Below are positions 43,035-54,500 of a stretch of DNA of 64,000 nucleotides, piece by piece. Location: the NCBI RefSeq assembly GCF_947242115.1, contig NC_074721.1:40487754-40551753 (forward strand). The letters are read 5' to 3'. The stretch is from Biomphalaria glabrata. Its lineage: Eukaryota > Mollusca > Gastropoda > Planorbidae. The notes under the pieces were generated by a model. The model made no database searches, was not told the DNA's origin, and saw only the letters and a list, made by a program, of their open reading frames with translations. The position numbers and the translations under genes were made by a program. Numbering within the stretch: the first letter of the stretch is position 1; the number at the start of each line of letters is the position of its first letter.

Positions 43035-44893
43035 AAAAAATGAGACTTTAATTTCAATGACTAAAGCAGCAGTTACAAAACACAGCAGCTAAAAAAAAAA
43101 CATAAGGACAAAATATAGTACATAAACATTAGAAGTGGCCATTAAGACAGCACTGGGCGTGGCTTGGCCATATTTTTTAAAACATGTTGTCAATTATTTT
43201 GACAGTTGTTCCAATTAGAAAAATAATGTAACATATATTGCTAAAAAATTAGATAATAGATTTACACATAATAAAATTAAAAAAAGAAAAATAATTCTGA
43301 AACTTACAGGCAGTCCCAGGTACAGAATAATTAAAACTGACATACAGACCACTGGTCAACAGTACAGGAAACAGAATTGCACTAACCCATATAATAATAG
43401 GGAAAAGTACAAGCATACAGCTTAGCACTAGCCTACAAAAGTAGTAAAAAATAAAAATTCATAAAAATAGCTCTGAGAGAGCCAGGTAAGAAGAAATGTT
43501 TGCATGACCTGTTAATAAAGTCTAGGTCTACTGTTGGTTTTACATGTGTTCCATCAGAAATAGAGATTACATCCTAGCCCTAACCAGGACAGTGAGTGTT
43601 CATACCCCATGATCACCAATAGATAAGACAAAGTGAATTAGTATTTGAAAGTTTTAAATAGACTAAGGGGATGAGCTCAATGCTTTAGTGAAGTCTGTCA
43701 ATACCAAATAGTAAATATGAATAGACTATTTATGGAACATTTTAGTTTGAACTGTTAAGGGGAGTATAACTACATTTCTCATCTCTGATGTCCTTAGACT
43801 CAACCTCAACACCGCATTTATAGCAACACAGCAAAGCTTTTATATTAATAACAGCATAGTAAATGTTAACTGTTCTATCTTAAATATAATACTATAACAA
43901 TATTTTAGTAGAGCTAAATAATGTCAAGTCACTATTTACACTATAAAAATCATAGAACAAATTGTGCAGGGATGTGACACTAATGAACATTAATATGATA
44001 GCACACAAAAGCAGGGGAGATAATAAATTGAATTAAGCAATATGTAGCAAGGCTTTGTGTGTTGTGACTCTATAGAATATCTAAAGTTAACTGAAGACAT
44101 ATGTGTATAGTGTTTACAACATTTTCGGTAGATGACCCAGAAGTGATATTCTTCATTAGTATTCATGAATAAACATACATATACAAGTTTGCTTAATACA
44201 ATAATAATAATGGTACCAGTACTATACCATAGAACTTCCCTCCTCCAAAAACAAAAAATATAAAAACATTTCGAACTGAAACAAGAAGATTGAGGTGGAA
44301 AAAAAGGAATATTTTTTTTTTAATTGAACAAATGACTTGACTAATTGTCAAGATATACCTAAATATAGAACAAGATACAAGTCAATTATGGTAATTCCAA
44401 CTAATTAGTTCTTACAAAGTACATCACTTGACTAGTTGTACCTGGTATAAGAAATGATTGTTCTATTCATTGTATCTGTTAGTTTTCCTAACTTCAGGAC
44501 AACTTCTAGTAATGTAACCATGTTGTGAGGTTGGGTTACAGGGTTCAGAATGTATAACTGTGTGTGTAGAAGTCTGTGTCGCCACTCTAGTAGGTGAGCA
44601 TGGGTACTCAACCTGAGGTTGGAAGGATTCTTGTTTCCTACTGCAGCTTGGTCACTAAGATTGTCTTGAGAAGGTCTGGTTTTGAAGTAGCATTAAGGAA
44701 ATGCTCATTTCTTTCAGATGCACTAGGTATGTAAAAACATCTTCACCGACAATGAGCTATCAAAAGATAATGGCAGGTTCCCTTAGAGCACAAGGAAGTC
44801 TCTAAATGATGGTAGAAAAGGAAACAATCGTTAATGTATCCGGTGTGTCTGTGTCTTGGCCTCTAGGAATTGTTTTCCTTCTCAAGATGTTCA
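43035..44893 (-). CDS. Candidate minus-strand terminal exon with long 3' UTR
   Basis: On the minus strand a good acceptor (TTTTTGTTTTCTTAACAG) precedes 44893. One phase gives EHLEKENNS and then TAG at 44863-44865. Another gives a 30-codon tail starting NILRRKTIPRGQ. From there to about 43035 the sequence is unique and ends in an ATTAAAG motif just before 43035, which would suit a 3' UTR of about 1.8 kb. No upstream exon was found between here and 49192, so this is a weak call. Confidence 0.25.
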
Positions 44894-45063
44894 CTGTTAA
44901 GAAAACAAAAATTGATTAAAACATTTTCATAGTCAGTGAAACACAAAACTTGTCAAAGCTTTTCTTATGGGTTTAGTTTAAAGAAAATACATTAAGAGAT
45001 ATACACAGCATTGCTTACCATTTTATTCCCTATTCTTGATCAATAGTTTGGTTTACATTTCAT

Positions 45064-45485
45064 CTTCATGTCTGTCTATCTTCATCATGCTGGACTACAA
45101 CATCATGTTGGTCTACACCTTTATCATGCTGGACTACATCTTCATGTTGGTCTACATCTTCATCATGCTGGACTACAACATCATGTTGGTCTACATCTTC
45201 ATGCTGGTCTACATCTTCATGTTGGTCTACATCTTCATGTTGGTCTACATCTTCATCATGCTGGACTACAACATCATGTTGGTCTACACCTTTATCATGC
45301 TGGACTACATCTTCATGTTGGTCTACATCTTCATCATGCTGGACTACAACATCATGTTGGTCTACATCTTCATGCTGGTCTACATCTTCATGTTGGTCTA
45401 CATCTTCATGTTGGTCTACATCTTCATGTTGATGTTGGTCTACATCTTCATGTTGGTCTACATCTTCATGTTAATCTACCTTTTC
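45064..45485. repeat. 18-bp minisatellite with 171-bp higher-order repeat
   Basis: Basic unit TTGGTCTACATCTTCATG alternating with CATCATGCTGGACTACAA. The block starting CTTCATCATGCTGGACTACA recurs 171 bases later (45080 and 45251). Plus-strand frames are open, and the minus strand has an acidic His/Asp/Glu repeat (HEDVDQ) closed by TGA at its end and by a TAA near 45475. Confidence 0.9.
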
Positions 45486-45499
45486 ATCATGTTGGTCTA

Positions 45500-46149
45500 A
45501 ATAAGAATAAGAAAATAAATAAGAAAAACTTTTGCCTTGAAAAGGAAAAAAAAAATTCTATTGCTTTTCTTATCATGTTAAATAAAACTATTATGATGAT
45601 GCAGCTTTGACTTTATGTTTTAATTTAGTATTTTATGAATAAACTTTAAAGAAAAAAAAAATACACCCAAGACAGCAAAGAACCCAAATTAATTAAGTGA
45701 AAAAAAATTGTAAGGTTTATTAAGCCTTTAAAGTCTAAGGAATTTATTGGAGATTTTCAATTATGCCAGAAAACAATAAATAACTAGCTATGTAGTGTAT
45801 CTGGTGTACAGAATACAGAAAGTTTTAATAGTTAGAGTGAAAATTCTGCTATAAAGTTTGTGCATTTCTAGATAAATAAAATCACAACTTTCTAAGTTCT
45901 TTTGCTTGTAGTCCAAACTAATTTGTTTTGTTTAGTTGGCAATATCAATCTTTCCAAATAGCTACAGAGACTTTTTAGATTGTTTCCAAATAGCTGCAGA
46001 GACTGTCTTAGATTGTTTCAAAATCTGTAGGTTTAATCTTTTTATAAATTCTTTTATTTGATCTCACTTTCTTTATATTGCCTCAGCCAATCTCTATATT
46101 GTTTGCTCTTCTTTTTCTATCCTTATGTATTGCATTTCTTTTAGAATGT
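45500..46149. other. Unassigned AT-rich sequence
   Basis: A local duplication around 45955-46020 (CCAAATAGCT-CAGAGAC repeated) but no gene. Confidence 0.45.
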
Positions 46150-46320
46150 ACTTAAACATCAAAAAGTAAGCAAAGAGCAGATTGTCAAGTTTAAAATTTC
46201 CACGAGATAAGATCCAAAAAAATGAAAATTCAGTTTGATTACAATTATCCTTAGGATTACCACTATAGCAATGACAATATAGATACAAACAGGAACAACA
46301 TTCACACACAAAACATACAA
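46150..46320 (-). mobile_element. LINE-like 3' end fragment
   Basis: GAGATAAGATCCAAAAAAAT and GAAAATTCAGTTTGATTACA resemble the left part of the insertion at 30385 (GAGATAAGATAAGATAATTG and GGAAATTCAGTTTGACTAGA). Confidence 0.45.
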
Positions 46321-46579
46321 ACACACAGTCTTATACAGCCAGTGCTTAATGAACTAAGTTTCATAGTGATGTGACAATTGACCATGAAACACGCAGACAG
46401 AGAGTGGAGTAAAAGAGTTATAAAATCTTTCTGTTCTAGCCTTAATGAAGAGGAAGCGAAAACTTTATCCAGATCTGATGTAACTGGTTTAGTGGCTGCA
46501 GATTGTCCTCAAGAATGCATAAATGAGATCAGATAATGTTTCAACATTACTTACATGTACACTGCACTTGATATTCTTG

Positions 46580-46735
46580 TCAAATGTTTGACATGTTTTG
46601 AATGTTTCTTGAGAGCTGAAGAGAATCTACTTTCTTGACCAAATGTCCAGCAGAATAAATAGCATCAGGCAAGATATGAGCATCAAGATGACCCCACAAC
46701 AGTCCAGGGCACATACCACATGACCAGGCAGCTAT
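46580..46735 (-). mobile_element. SINE family B, decayed copy
   Basis: GACATGTTTTGAATGTTTCTT at the left and CATGACCAGGCAGCTATCCA at the right align with 5400-5590. Confidence 0.6.
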
Positions 46736-47934
46736 CCATTCTTTTGAGAAAACAATCCATTCTTATGAGAAGACAAAGTCTTAGTGTAGTGACCTCTCTT
46801 GCTTGACGTTTTTCTGGTAACTTGTTGCACAAAATAATTTACAACTGAAATGACTTTAGGAAAAAATGATGAAAATCTAGGAGGAAAAAATTGCAAAGTG
46901 GAGGGAAAGTTACAAAAATAATACACATTTTGTTAATGTTTTATTTCATGTCAGTTCTCTACAATTATATGGAATTTGAAGAGTTGAGTATGAATTAGAT
47001 AATAATTTACTTCTCCCATTTCAAGTTAGTTGTTAGTAACACCAGGCTAGAAGTTAGTAGCAACAAAATGATGTAGAAATAGACATAGCTTTATTTAATT
47101 TAGTCTTCTTGGTGTTGACAGTCATTGACTTGTAGCATCAAACTTCTGGTAGACAACTAAACTGTGGTAGACGTAGTATATCTTAACTAATGAAACTTCA
47201 AATAACTTGAATAACTTCCTTGTGAACAAAACTAAATATAAAATTTATAACATAGACAAAATAGCTTGTGATCAAATGAAATCACCGTAGAAGACTTCAG
47301 TAATATAACATAGCATATAACATTTCAAAACAAAATCTAACTCACTAAAATAACATAACCTTTTGGTCTCACGTTCTGAAGTCTTCTGTCTTAACTAAGA
47401 CAAAATGACAACAATGCCACATATTTAGCATCATTCACAACCAATCTCTAACCTCTTCCCACTGTCACCATAGAAACACACACACACACACACTCCATAA
47501 CACTTCTGCTAGTCCAACATTCTTTCACTGAATCAAGCCCCAAGAGACCAATCTTTAGCATTCTTTTTGTTCATATGTAAGACTTTGCAATCACCATTTT
47601 CCTAATCTTTACTATTGACAAGAACCCTAAAAAATTGGAATCTAATTTTGTAGCTTAATATCTGTAAACAAAACAAAACTAACATTCAATAAAAAGAAGT
47701 GAGATTAAACATTTCAAGTATATTGTTAATGAAACTAGAAAAAAAAAAAAAAAAAGTGGTTCTGGGAGCAATAAACAGGATCACATTTTTTAAAAATTCT
47801 ATGGATTATATAAGAACAATGGTAATTAAAACTAATAAATAAATAAATATACATAGAGATAGAGTTACAACATTTGATGTATCCTAAAAGTGATATGAAG
47901 CCTAATAGTTGCAGCCCCAAAAATTGATAGGACA
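46736..47934. other. Unassigned AT-rich sequence
   Basis: CA microsatellite near 47478 and poly-A near 47740. No exon recognised. Confidence 0.45.
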
Positions 47935-48335
47935 CCTGAGGTGTTCACACAAGTGACTGGATATGATGTGCCCCAACAGTTGGTAGGAGAGAAAAAGGTG
48001 CCTTACTAAATGATATGACGCTTGAGGTGCCCCAACAGTTGGTTGGAGAGAAAAGGTGCCTTACTAAATGATAGGACGCTTGAGGTGCCCCAACAGTTTG
48101 TAGGAGAGAAAAGGTGCCTTACTAAATGATAGGACACTTGAGGTGCCCCAACAGTTGGTAAGAGAGAAAAGGTGCCTTACTAAATGATAGGACACTTGAG
48201 GTGCCCCAACAGTTGGTTGGAGAGAAAAAGTGCCTTACTAAATGATAGGACACTTGAGGTGCCCCAACAGTTAAAAGGACATTTAAGGAACCTAAACAGT
48301 TATTAGGACACTTGTGGTGCTCCAACAGCTGATAG
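47935..48335. repeat. 58-bp minisatellite, about 6 units
   Basis: Units carry GGTGCCTTACTAAATGATAG, GACACTTGAGGTGCCCCAAC and AGTTGGTAGGAGAGAAAA. Both edges hold shortened units. Confidence 0.9.
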
Positions 48336-49192
48336 AACAGACATGAGGTGAACAACACTTGGGGTTGAGTTTGAGTTTTTGAGTTTGGCACATCGGCACA
48401 ATTTAGGCTGTGTCGTGCCCGTAATCCTTCAAAGATTACTCTCCCTTTATATCACAAGAGTTAAATGGCATGTAGTGAAATCGTTAAAAGTAAGGTCTAT
48501 TCACAGTTCAACTAGTAGACAGGGAGTAAACAATTCATCATTTAGTAAACATCTTTTGTAAATATTATATGTTCACAATTTCACAATTCAAATCTTCGTA
48601 GACAACCCCACGTCCTGGAACAACACTTAGTATGATAGGGGTATACTCAAACTAATAATGTAACTGAACTGTGATGCTGGGCAGTGCAGCCTAAGTTAAA
48701 TAAACTGACACATGATGTAAACAATCCCCATGTAGATCAATGGTGATATGGTGTTTTTCAACACCAATGGGTCAAACCAGGCTGATACAGTAGAGGACCA
48801 GTCGAGTTAAGGCGAGAAAAGTAAAAATTGTATAAAACTGTGATATTCAGACATTCACTGCTGCCAATTGTTAAGTTTTTAATTGCTTATTTATTTATTA
48901 TTGATTACACTCATTAAAGTGTCTTGAAGCCATAGTTATCAGGTTTTTGATATAGCCATATTATTCTGTCCAGAGGTTAGAGAATTGTAACTATAAAAAC
49001 AGTAATTGTACATTTTCAGACAAGATAATATTAAATTTGTGTCAATATATATTATATCTCTCATAAAGTAAAGTCAATAATTTTGTGCAGTACAAGTATA
49101 TATATATTAAATTGAAGTTGGACAGTAATTGTGATTATGACATTGATTATTAGATTATTGACAATTGAGTGTATTATGTTAATCACAATAGT
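48336..49192. other. Unassigned sequence before the macrosatellite
   Basis: GTTTGAGTTTTTGAGTTTGGCACATCGG-type text (from 48368) may be a dispersed repeat. The rest is AT-rich without gene signals. Confidence 0.4.
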
Positions 49193-50378
49193 AGTCCAGT
49201 CTTCGCTTTTAAAAGTCCTCCATTAATCATTCCTATAAACACGAAGATGGCTAAAGAGTCCAGTCTTCGCTTTTGAAAAGTCCTAAGCTAAACATAGTAA
49301 TGTAATCAATTATATGTGTTTTCTCCGCAACTATTTAGTTGGTCTGCAAGTGCAAATGTTGATTAATGTGCGCTGCATCACGAGCGGCGATATTTCCTTT
49401 GATGGACAAGTTCATATGTTCCTTGAGTGTGACTTAATTATTGATTTTTACAAACGTTCAATCGGAATAGAAATGAAGACGTCTAACACAGTTATACATC
49501 CATATGAATTTCCTTTTCTAAGCACTCAAAGAATGATTTCACTGGGAATTGCAAATACATTTTGATCACCACATTAAGTGCAGAGGTCAAAGACCTGCTA
49601 ATTATCACACATTTGTACACAAATGTTTGTAGATATCCTCATTACAATTCAATAAAGTTGTTACAAAACCTCACTGGTTACATCACTTCACAGTGTCTCA
49701 ATGGATAAGAGATGAGCGTGATACAAACGACAATCCCAACTGTTCCTGCACAATCATCATATATCTGATGGCTTATATTTTCATCCTTTTTTTAAACTCT
49801 TGTTTTGCAAACGTGCATCAGTTGAATAGTTGGAGCCCAATAAAAAGTTTCAGGCTTGCTTTTTTCACTGACTCCTGTTTTGAGCTTGTTGACCTACAGC
49901 TTCATTTTGATGAACTGACTGTAACAATATTTGTGATGACGTCGTGTTCAAGCTATTGAAGGTGGTCTACAAGCATCCGGTTTGAGGGCTGAATCAGCCT
50001 CACAAACTTCGCACTCAACTAATGTCGAGTGAGTTGAATCAGCGTCAAAGCTTGCACTCAACTAATTATGTCCCAACTATTATTCAACTGAGCCGAAATA
50101 ACCGGTTATTTTACAAACTCATTTTTCTTTGTTGTTTTTTTGAATGCCTTTTAACATTCCAAGTTATGATGATGCTTTGTCCAAGGCATTGTAGCACGTG
50201 AAAAAATGCAAAACAAGAAAAAGAATGTGCACTGTTGGGTTGTCTACAAATGCACAGACATAACCAACAATTTCGTCTTGGATCAACAATTCAATTGATG
50301 ACTATATTACTACATCTAGTCCTCAGCTAAAAATCCTCAATTTTTCAAAAATGAATACAATATCCTTTCCTATAAGTA

Positions 50379-50740
50379 CGAAGATGGTCATGGAGACCGA
50401 TCTTCTTTGAAAAAAAATCCTCAACTACATCCTTTAAACATGAAGATGGCTAAAGAGCCCAGTCTTCACTTTTAAAATTCCTCCATTAATCATTCCTATG
50501 AACACGAAGATGGCTAAGGAGTCCAGTCTTCGCTTTTAAAATTCCTCCATTAATCATTCTTATGAACACGAAGATGGCTAAGGAGTCCAGTCTTCGCTTA
50601 TAAAAGTCCTCCGTTAATCATTCCTATGAACACGAAGATGGCTAAGGAGTCCAGTCTTCGCTTTTAAAAGTCCTCCATTAATCATTCCTATAAACACGAA
50701 GATGGCTAAAGAGTCCAGTCTTCGCTTTTGAAAAGTCCTA
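50379..50740. repeat. Six 62-64-bp hairpin sub-repeats within each macrosatellite unit (example unit)
   Basis: Hairpin starts at 50379, 50441, 50505, 50569, 50633 and 50697. The typical sub-repeat has CGAAGATGG, a nine-base loop CTAAGGAGT, then CCAGTCTTCG: a 9-bp stem with one unpaired G. Second member: TGAAGATGG / CCAGTCTTCA. First member: GAAGATGGTC / GACCGATCTTC. Between stems lies the AT-rich linker with CCTCCATTAATCATTCCTAT. The block recurs in each later unit. Confidence 0.9.
50599..50606 (+). promoter_or_regulatory. TATAAAAG, one per macrosatellite unit
   Basis: Lies in the linker after the fourth hairpin and is present at the same place in every complete unit, 163 bases before the first small open frame. 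A TATA role is only a possibility. The same linker in other sub-repeats reads TTTAAAA. Confidence 0.25.
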
Positions 50741-50768
50741 AGCTAAACATAGTAATGTCATCAATTAA

Positions 50769-51014
50769 ATGTGTTTTCTCCGCAACTATTTAGTTGGTCT
50801 GCAAGTGCAAATGTTGATTAGTGTGCGCTGCATCACGAGCGGCGATATTTCCTTTGATGGACACGTTCATATGTTCCTTGAGTGTGACTTAATTATTGAT
50901 TTTTACAAACGTTCAATCGGAATAGAAATGTCTAACACAGTTATACATCCGTATGAATTTCCTTTTCTAAGCACTCAAAGAATGATTTCACTGGGAATTG
51001 CAAATACATTTTGA
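50769..51014 (+). other. Open frame 1 of the macrosatellite unit (81 codons)
   Basis: Repeated in all units with a short spacer to AATAAA at 51100. Unit 1 differs from the rest at IN/IS, GQ/GH and a KT insertion, all amino-acid changing. No signal peptide, membrane span or known motif. I do not think it is a gene. Confidence 0.3.
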
Positions 51015-51141
51015 TCACCACATTAAGTGCAGAGGTCAAAGACCTGTTAATTATCACACACTTGTACACAAATGTTTGTAGATATCCTAAATACAATTCA
51101 ATAAAGTTGTTACAAAACCTCACTGGTTACATCACTTCACA

Positions 51142-51408
51142 GTGTCTCAATGGATAAGAGATGAGCATGATACAAACGACAATCCCAACTGTTCCTGCAC
51201 AATCATCATATATCTGATGGCTTATATTTTCATCCTTTTTTTTAACTCTTGTTTTGCAAACGTGCATCAGTTGAATAGTTGGAGCCCAATAAAAAGTTTC
51301 AGGCTTGCTTTTTTCACTGACTCCTGTTTTGAGCTTGTTGACCTACAGCTTCATTTTGATGAACTGACTGTAACAATATTTGTGATGACGTCGTGTTCAA
51401 GCTATTGA
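51142..51408 (+). other. Open frame 2 of the macrosatellite unit (88 codons)
   Basis: Has a hydrophobic stretch (IIIYLMAYIFILFF) near residues 21-34. Differences among units (R/H, L/M, F/L) all change the protein, which argues against selection for coding. It follows AATAAA at 51100-51105. Confidence 0.25.
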
Positions 51409-51544
51409 AGGTGGTCTACAAGCATCCGGTTTGAGGGCTGAATCAGCCTCACAAACTTCGCACTCAACTAATGTCGAGTGAGTTGAATCAGCGTCAAAGC
51501 TTGCACTCAACTAATTATGTCCCAACTATTATTCAACTGAGCCG

Positions 51545-51560
51545 AAATAACCGGTTATTT
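51545..51560. repeat. 16-bp perfect palindrome in each unit
   Basis: AAATAACCGGTTATTT, present in every unit (for example 52994, 54443). It lies after two CACTCAACTAAT direct repeats spaced about 47 bases apart. Confidence 0.85.
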
Positions 51561-54500
51561 TACAAACTCATTTTTCTTTGTTGTTTTTTTGAATGCCTTT
51601 TAACATTCCAAGTTATGATGATGCTTTGTCCAAGGCATTGTAGCACGTGAAAAAATGCAAAACAAGAAAAAGAATGTGCACTGTTGGGTTGTCTACAAAT
51701 GCACAGACATAACCAACAATTTCGTCTTGGATCAACAATTCAATTGATGACTATATTACTACATCTAGTCCTCAGCTAAAAATCCTCAATTTTTCAAAAA
51801 TGAATACAATATCCTTTCCTATAAGTACGAAGATGGTCATGGAGACCGATCTTCTTTGAAAAAAAATCCTCAACTACATCCTTTAAACATGAAGATGGCT
51901 AAAGAGCCCAGTCTTCACTTTTAAAATTCCTCCATTAATCATTCCTATGAACACGAAGATGGCTAAGGAGTCCAGTCTTCGCTTTTAAAATTCCTCCATT
52001 AATCATTCCTATGAACACGAAGATGGCTAAGGAGTCCAGTCTTCGCTTATAAAAGTCCTCCGTTAATCATTCCTATGAACACGAAGATGGCTAAGGAGTC
52101 CAGTCTTCGCTTTTAAAAGTCCTCCATTAATCATTCCTATAAACACGAAGATGGCTAAAGAGTCCAGTCTTCGCTTTTGAAAAGTCCTAAGCTAAACATA
52201 GTAATGTCATCAATTAAATGTGTTTTCTCCGCAACTATTTAGTTGGTCTGCAAGTGCAAATGTTGATTAGTGTGCGCTGCATCACGAGCGGCGATATTTC
52301 CTTTGATGGACACGTTCATATGTTCCTTGAGTGTGACTTAATTATTGATTTTTACAAACGTTCAATCGGAATAGAAATGTCTAACACAGTTATACATCCG
52401 TATGAATTTCCTTTTCTAAGCACTCAAAGAATGATTTCACTGGGAATTGCAAATACATTTTGATCACCACATTAAGTGCAGAGGTCAAAGACCTGTTAAT
52501 TATCACACATTTGTACACAAATGTTTGTAGATATCCTAAATACAATTCAATAAAGTTGTTACAAAACCTCACTGGTTACATCACTTCACAGTGTCTCAAT
52601 GGATAAGAGATGAGCGTGATACAAACGACAATCCCAACTGTTCCTGCACAATCATAATATATATGATGGCTTATATTTTCATCCTTTTTTTTAACTCTTG
52701 TTTTGCAAACGTGCATCAGTTGAATAGTTGGAGCCCAATAAAAAGTTTCAGGCTTGCTTTTTTCACTGACTCCTGTTTTGAGCTTGTTGACCTACAGCTT
52801 CATTTTGATGAACTGACTGTAACAATATTTGTGATGACGTCGTGTTCAAGCTATTGAAGGTGGTCTACAAGCATCCGGTTTGAGGGCTGAATCAGCCTCA
52901 CAAACTTCGCACTCAACTAATGTCGAGTGAGTTGAATCAGCGTCAAAGCTTGCACTCAACTAATTATGTCCCAACTATTATTCAACTGAGCCGAAATAAC
53001 CGGTTATTTTACAAACTCATTCTTCTTTGTTGTTTTTTTGAATGCCTTTTAACATTCCAAGTTATGATGATGCTTTGTCCAAGGCATTGTAGCACGTGAA
53101 AAAATGCAAAACAAGAAAAAGAATGTGCACTGTTGGGTTGTCTACAAATGCACAGACATAACCAACAATTTCGTCTTGGATCAACAATTCAATTGATGAC
53201 TATATTACTACATCTAGTCCTCAGCTAAAAATCCTCAATTTTTCAAAAATGAATACAATATCCTTTCCTATAAGTACGAAGATGGTCATGGAGACCGATC
53301 TTCTTTGAAAAAAAATCCTCAACTACATCCTTTAAACATGAAGATGGCTAAAGAGCCCAGTCTTCACTTTTAAAATTCCTCCATTAATCATTCCTATGAA
53401 CACGAAGATGGCTAAGGAGTCCAGTCTTCGCTTATAAAATTCCTCCATTAATCATTCCTATGAACACGAAGATGGCTAAGGAGTCCAGTCTTCGCTTATA
53501 AAAGTCCTCCGTTAATCATTCCTATGAACACGAAGATGGCTAAGGAGTCCAGTCTTCGCTTTTAAAAGTCCTCCATTAATCATTCCTATAAACACGAAGA
53601 TGGCTAAAGAGTCCAGTCTTCGCTTTTGAAAAGTCCTAAGCTAAACATAGTAATGTCATCAATTAAATGTGTTTTCTCCGCAACTATTTAGTTGGTCTGC
53701 AAGTGCAAATGTTGATTAGTGTGCGCTGCATCACGAGCGGCGATATTTCCTTTGATGGACACGTTCATATGTTCCTTGAGTGTGACTTAATTATTGATTT
53801 TTACAAACGTTCAATCGGAATAGAAATGTCTAACACAGTTATACATCCGTATGAATTTCCTTTTCTAAGCACTCAAAGAATGATTTCACTGGGAATTGCA
53901 AATACATTTTGATCACCACATTAAGTGCAGAGGTCAAAGACCTGTTAATTATCACACACTTGTACACAAATGTTTGTAGATATCCTAAATACAATTCAAT
54001 AAAGTTGTTACAAAACCTCACTGGTTACATCACTTCACAGTGTCTCAATGGATAAGAGATGAGCATGATACAAACGACAATCCCAACTGTTCCTGCACAA
54101 TCATCATATATCTGATGGCTTATATTTTCATCCTTTTTTTTAACTCTTGTTTTGCAAACGTGCATCAGTTGAATAGTTGGAGCCCAATAAAAAGTTTCAG
54201 GCTTGCTTTTTTCACTGACTCCTGTTTTGAGCTTGTTGACCTACAGCTTCATTTTGATGAACTGACTGTAACAATATTTGTGATGACGTCGTGTTCAAGC
54301 TATTGAAGGTGGTCTACAAGCATCCGGTTTGAGGGCTGAATCAGCCTCACAAACTTCGCACTCAACTAATGTCGAGTGAGTTGAATCAGCGTCAAAGCTT
54401 GCACTCAACTAATTATGTCCCAACTATTATTCAACTGAGCCGAAATAACCGGTTATTTTACAAACTCATTTTTCTTTGTTGTTTTTTTGAATGCCTTTTA

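Noticed and set aside
50769-51408. A tandem gene family of small proteins in the macrosatellite
   Set aside because: The frames persist only because the DNA is nearly identical. Observed differences are all amino-acid changing, and no domain is recognisable.
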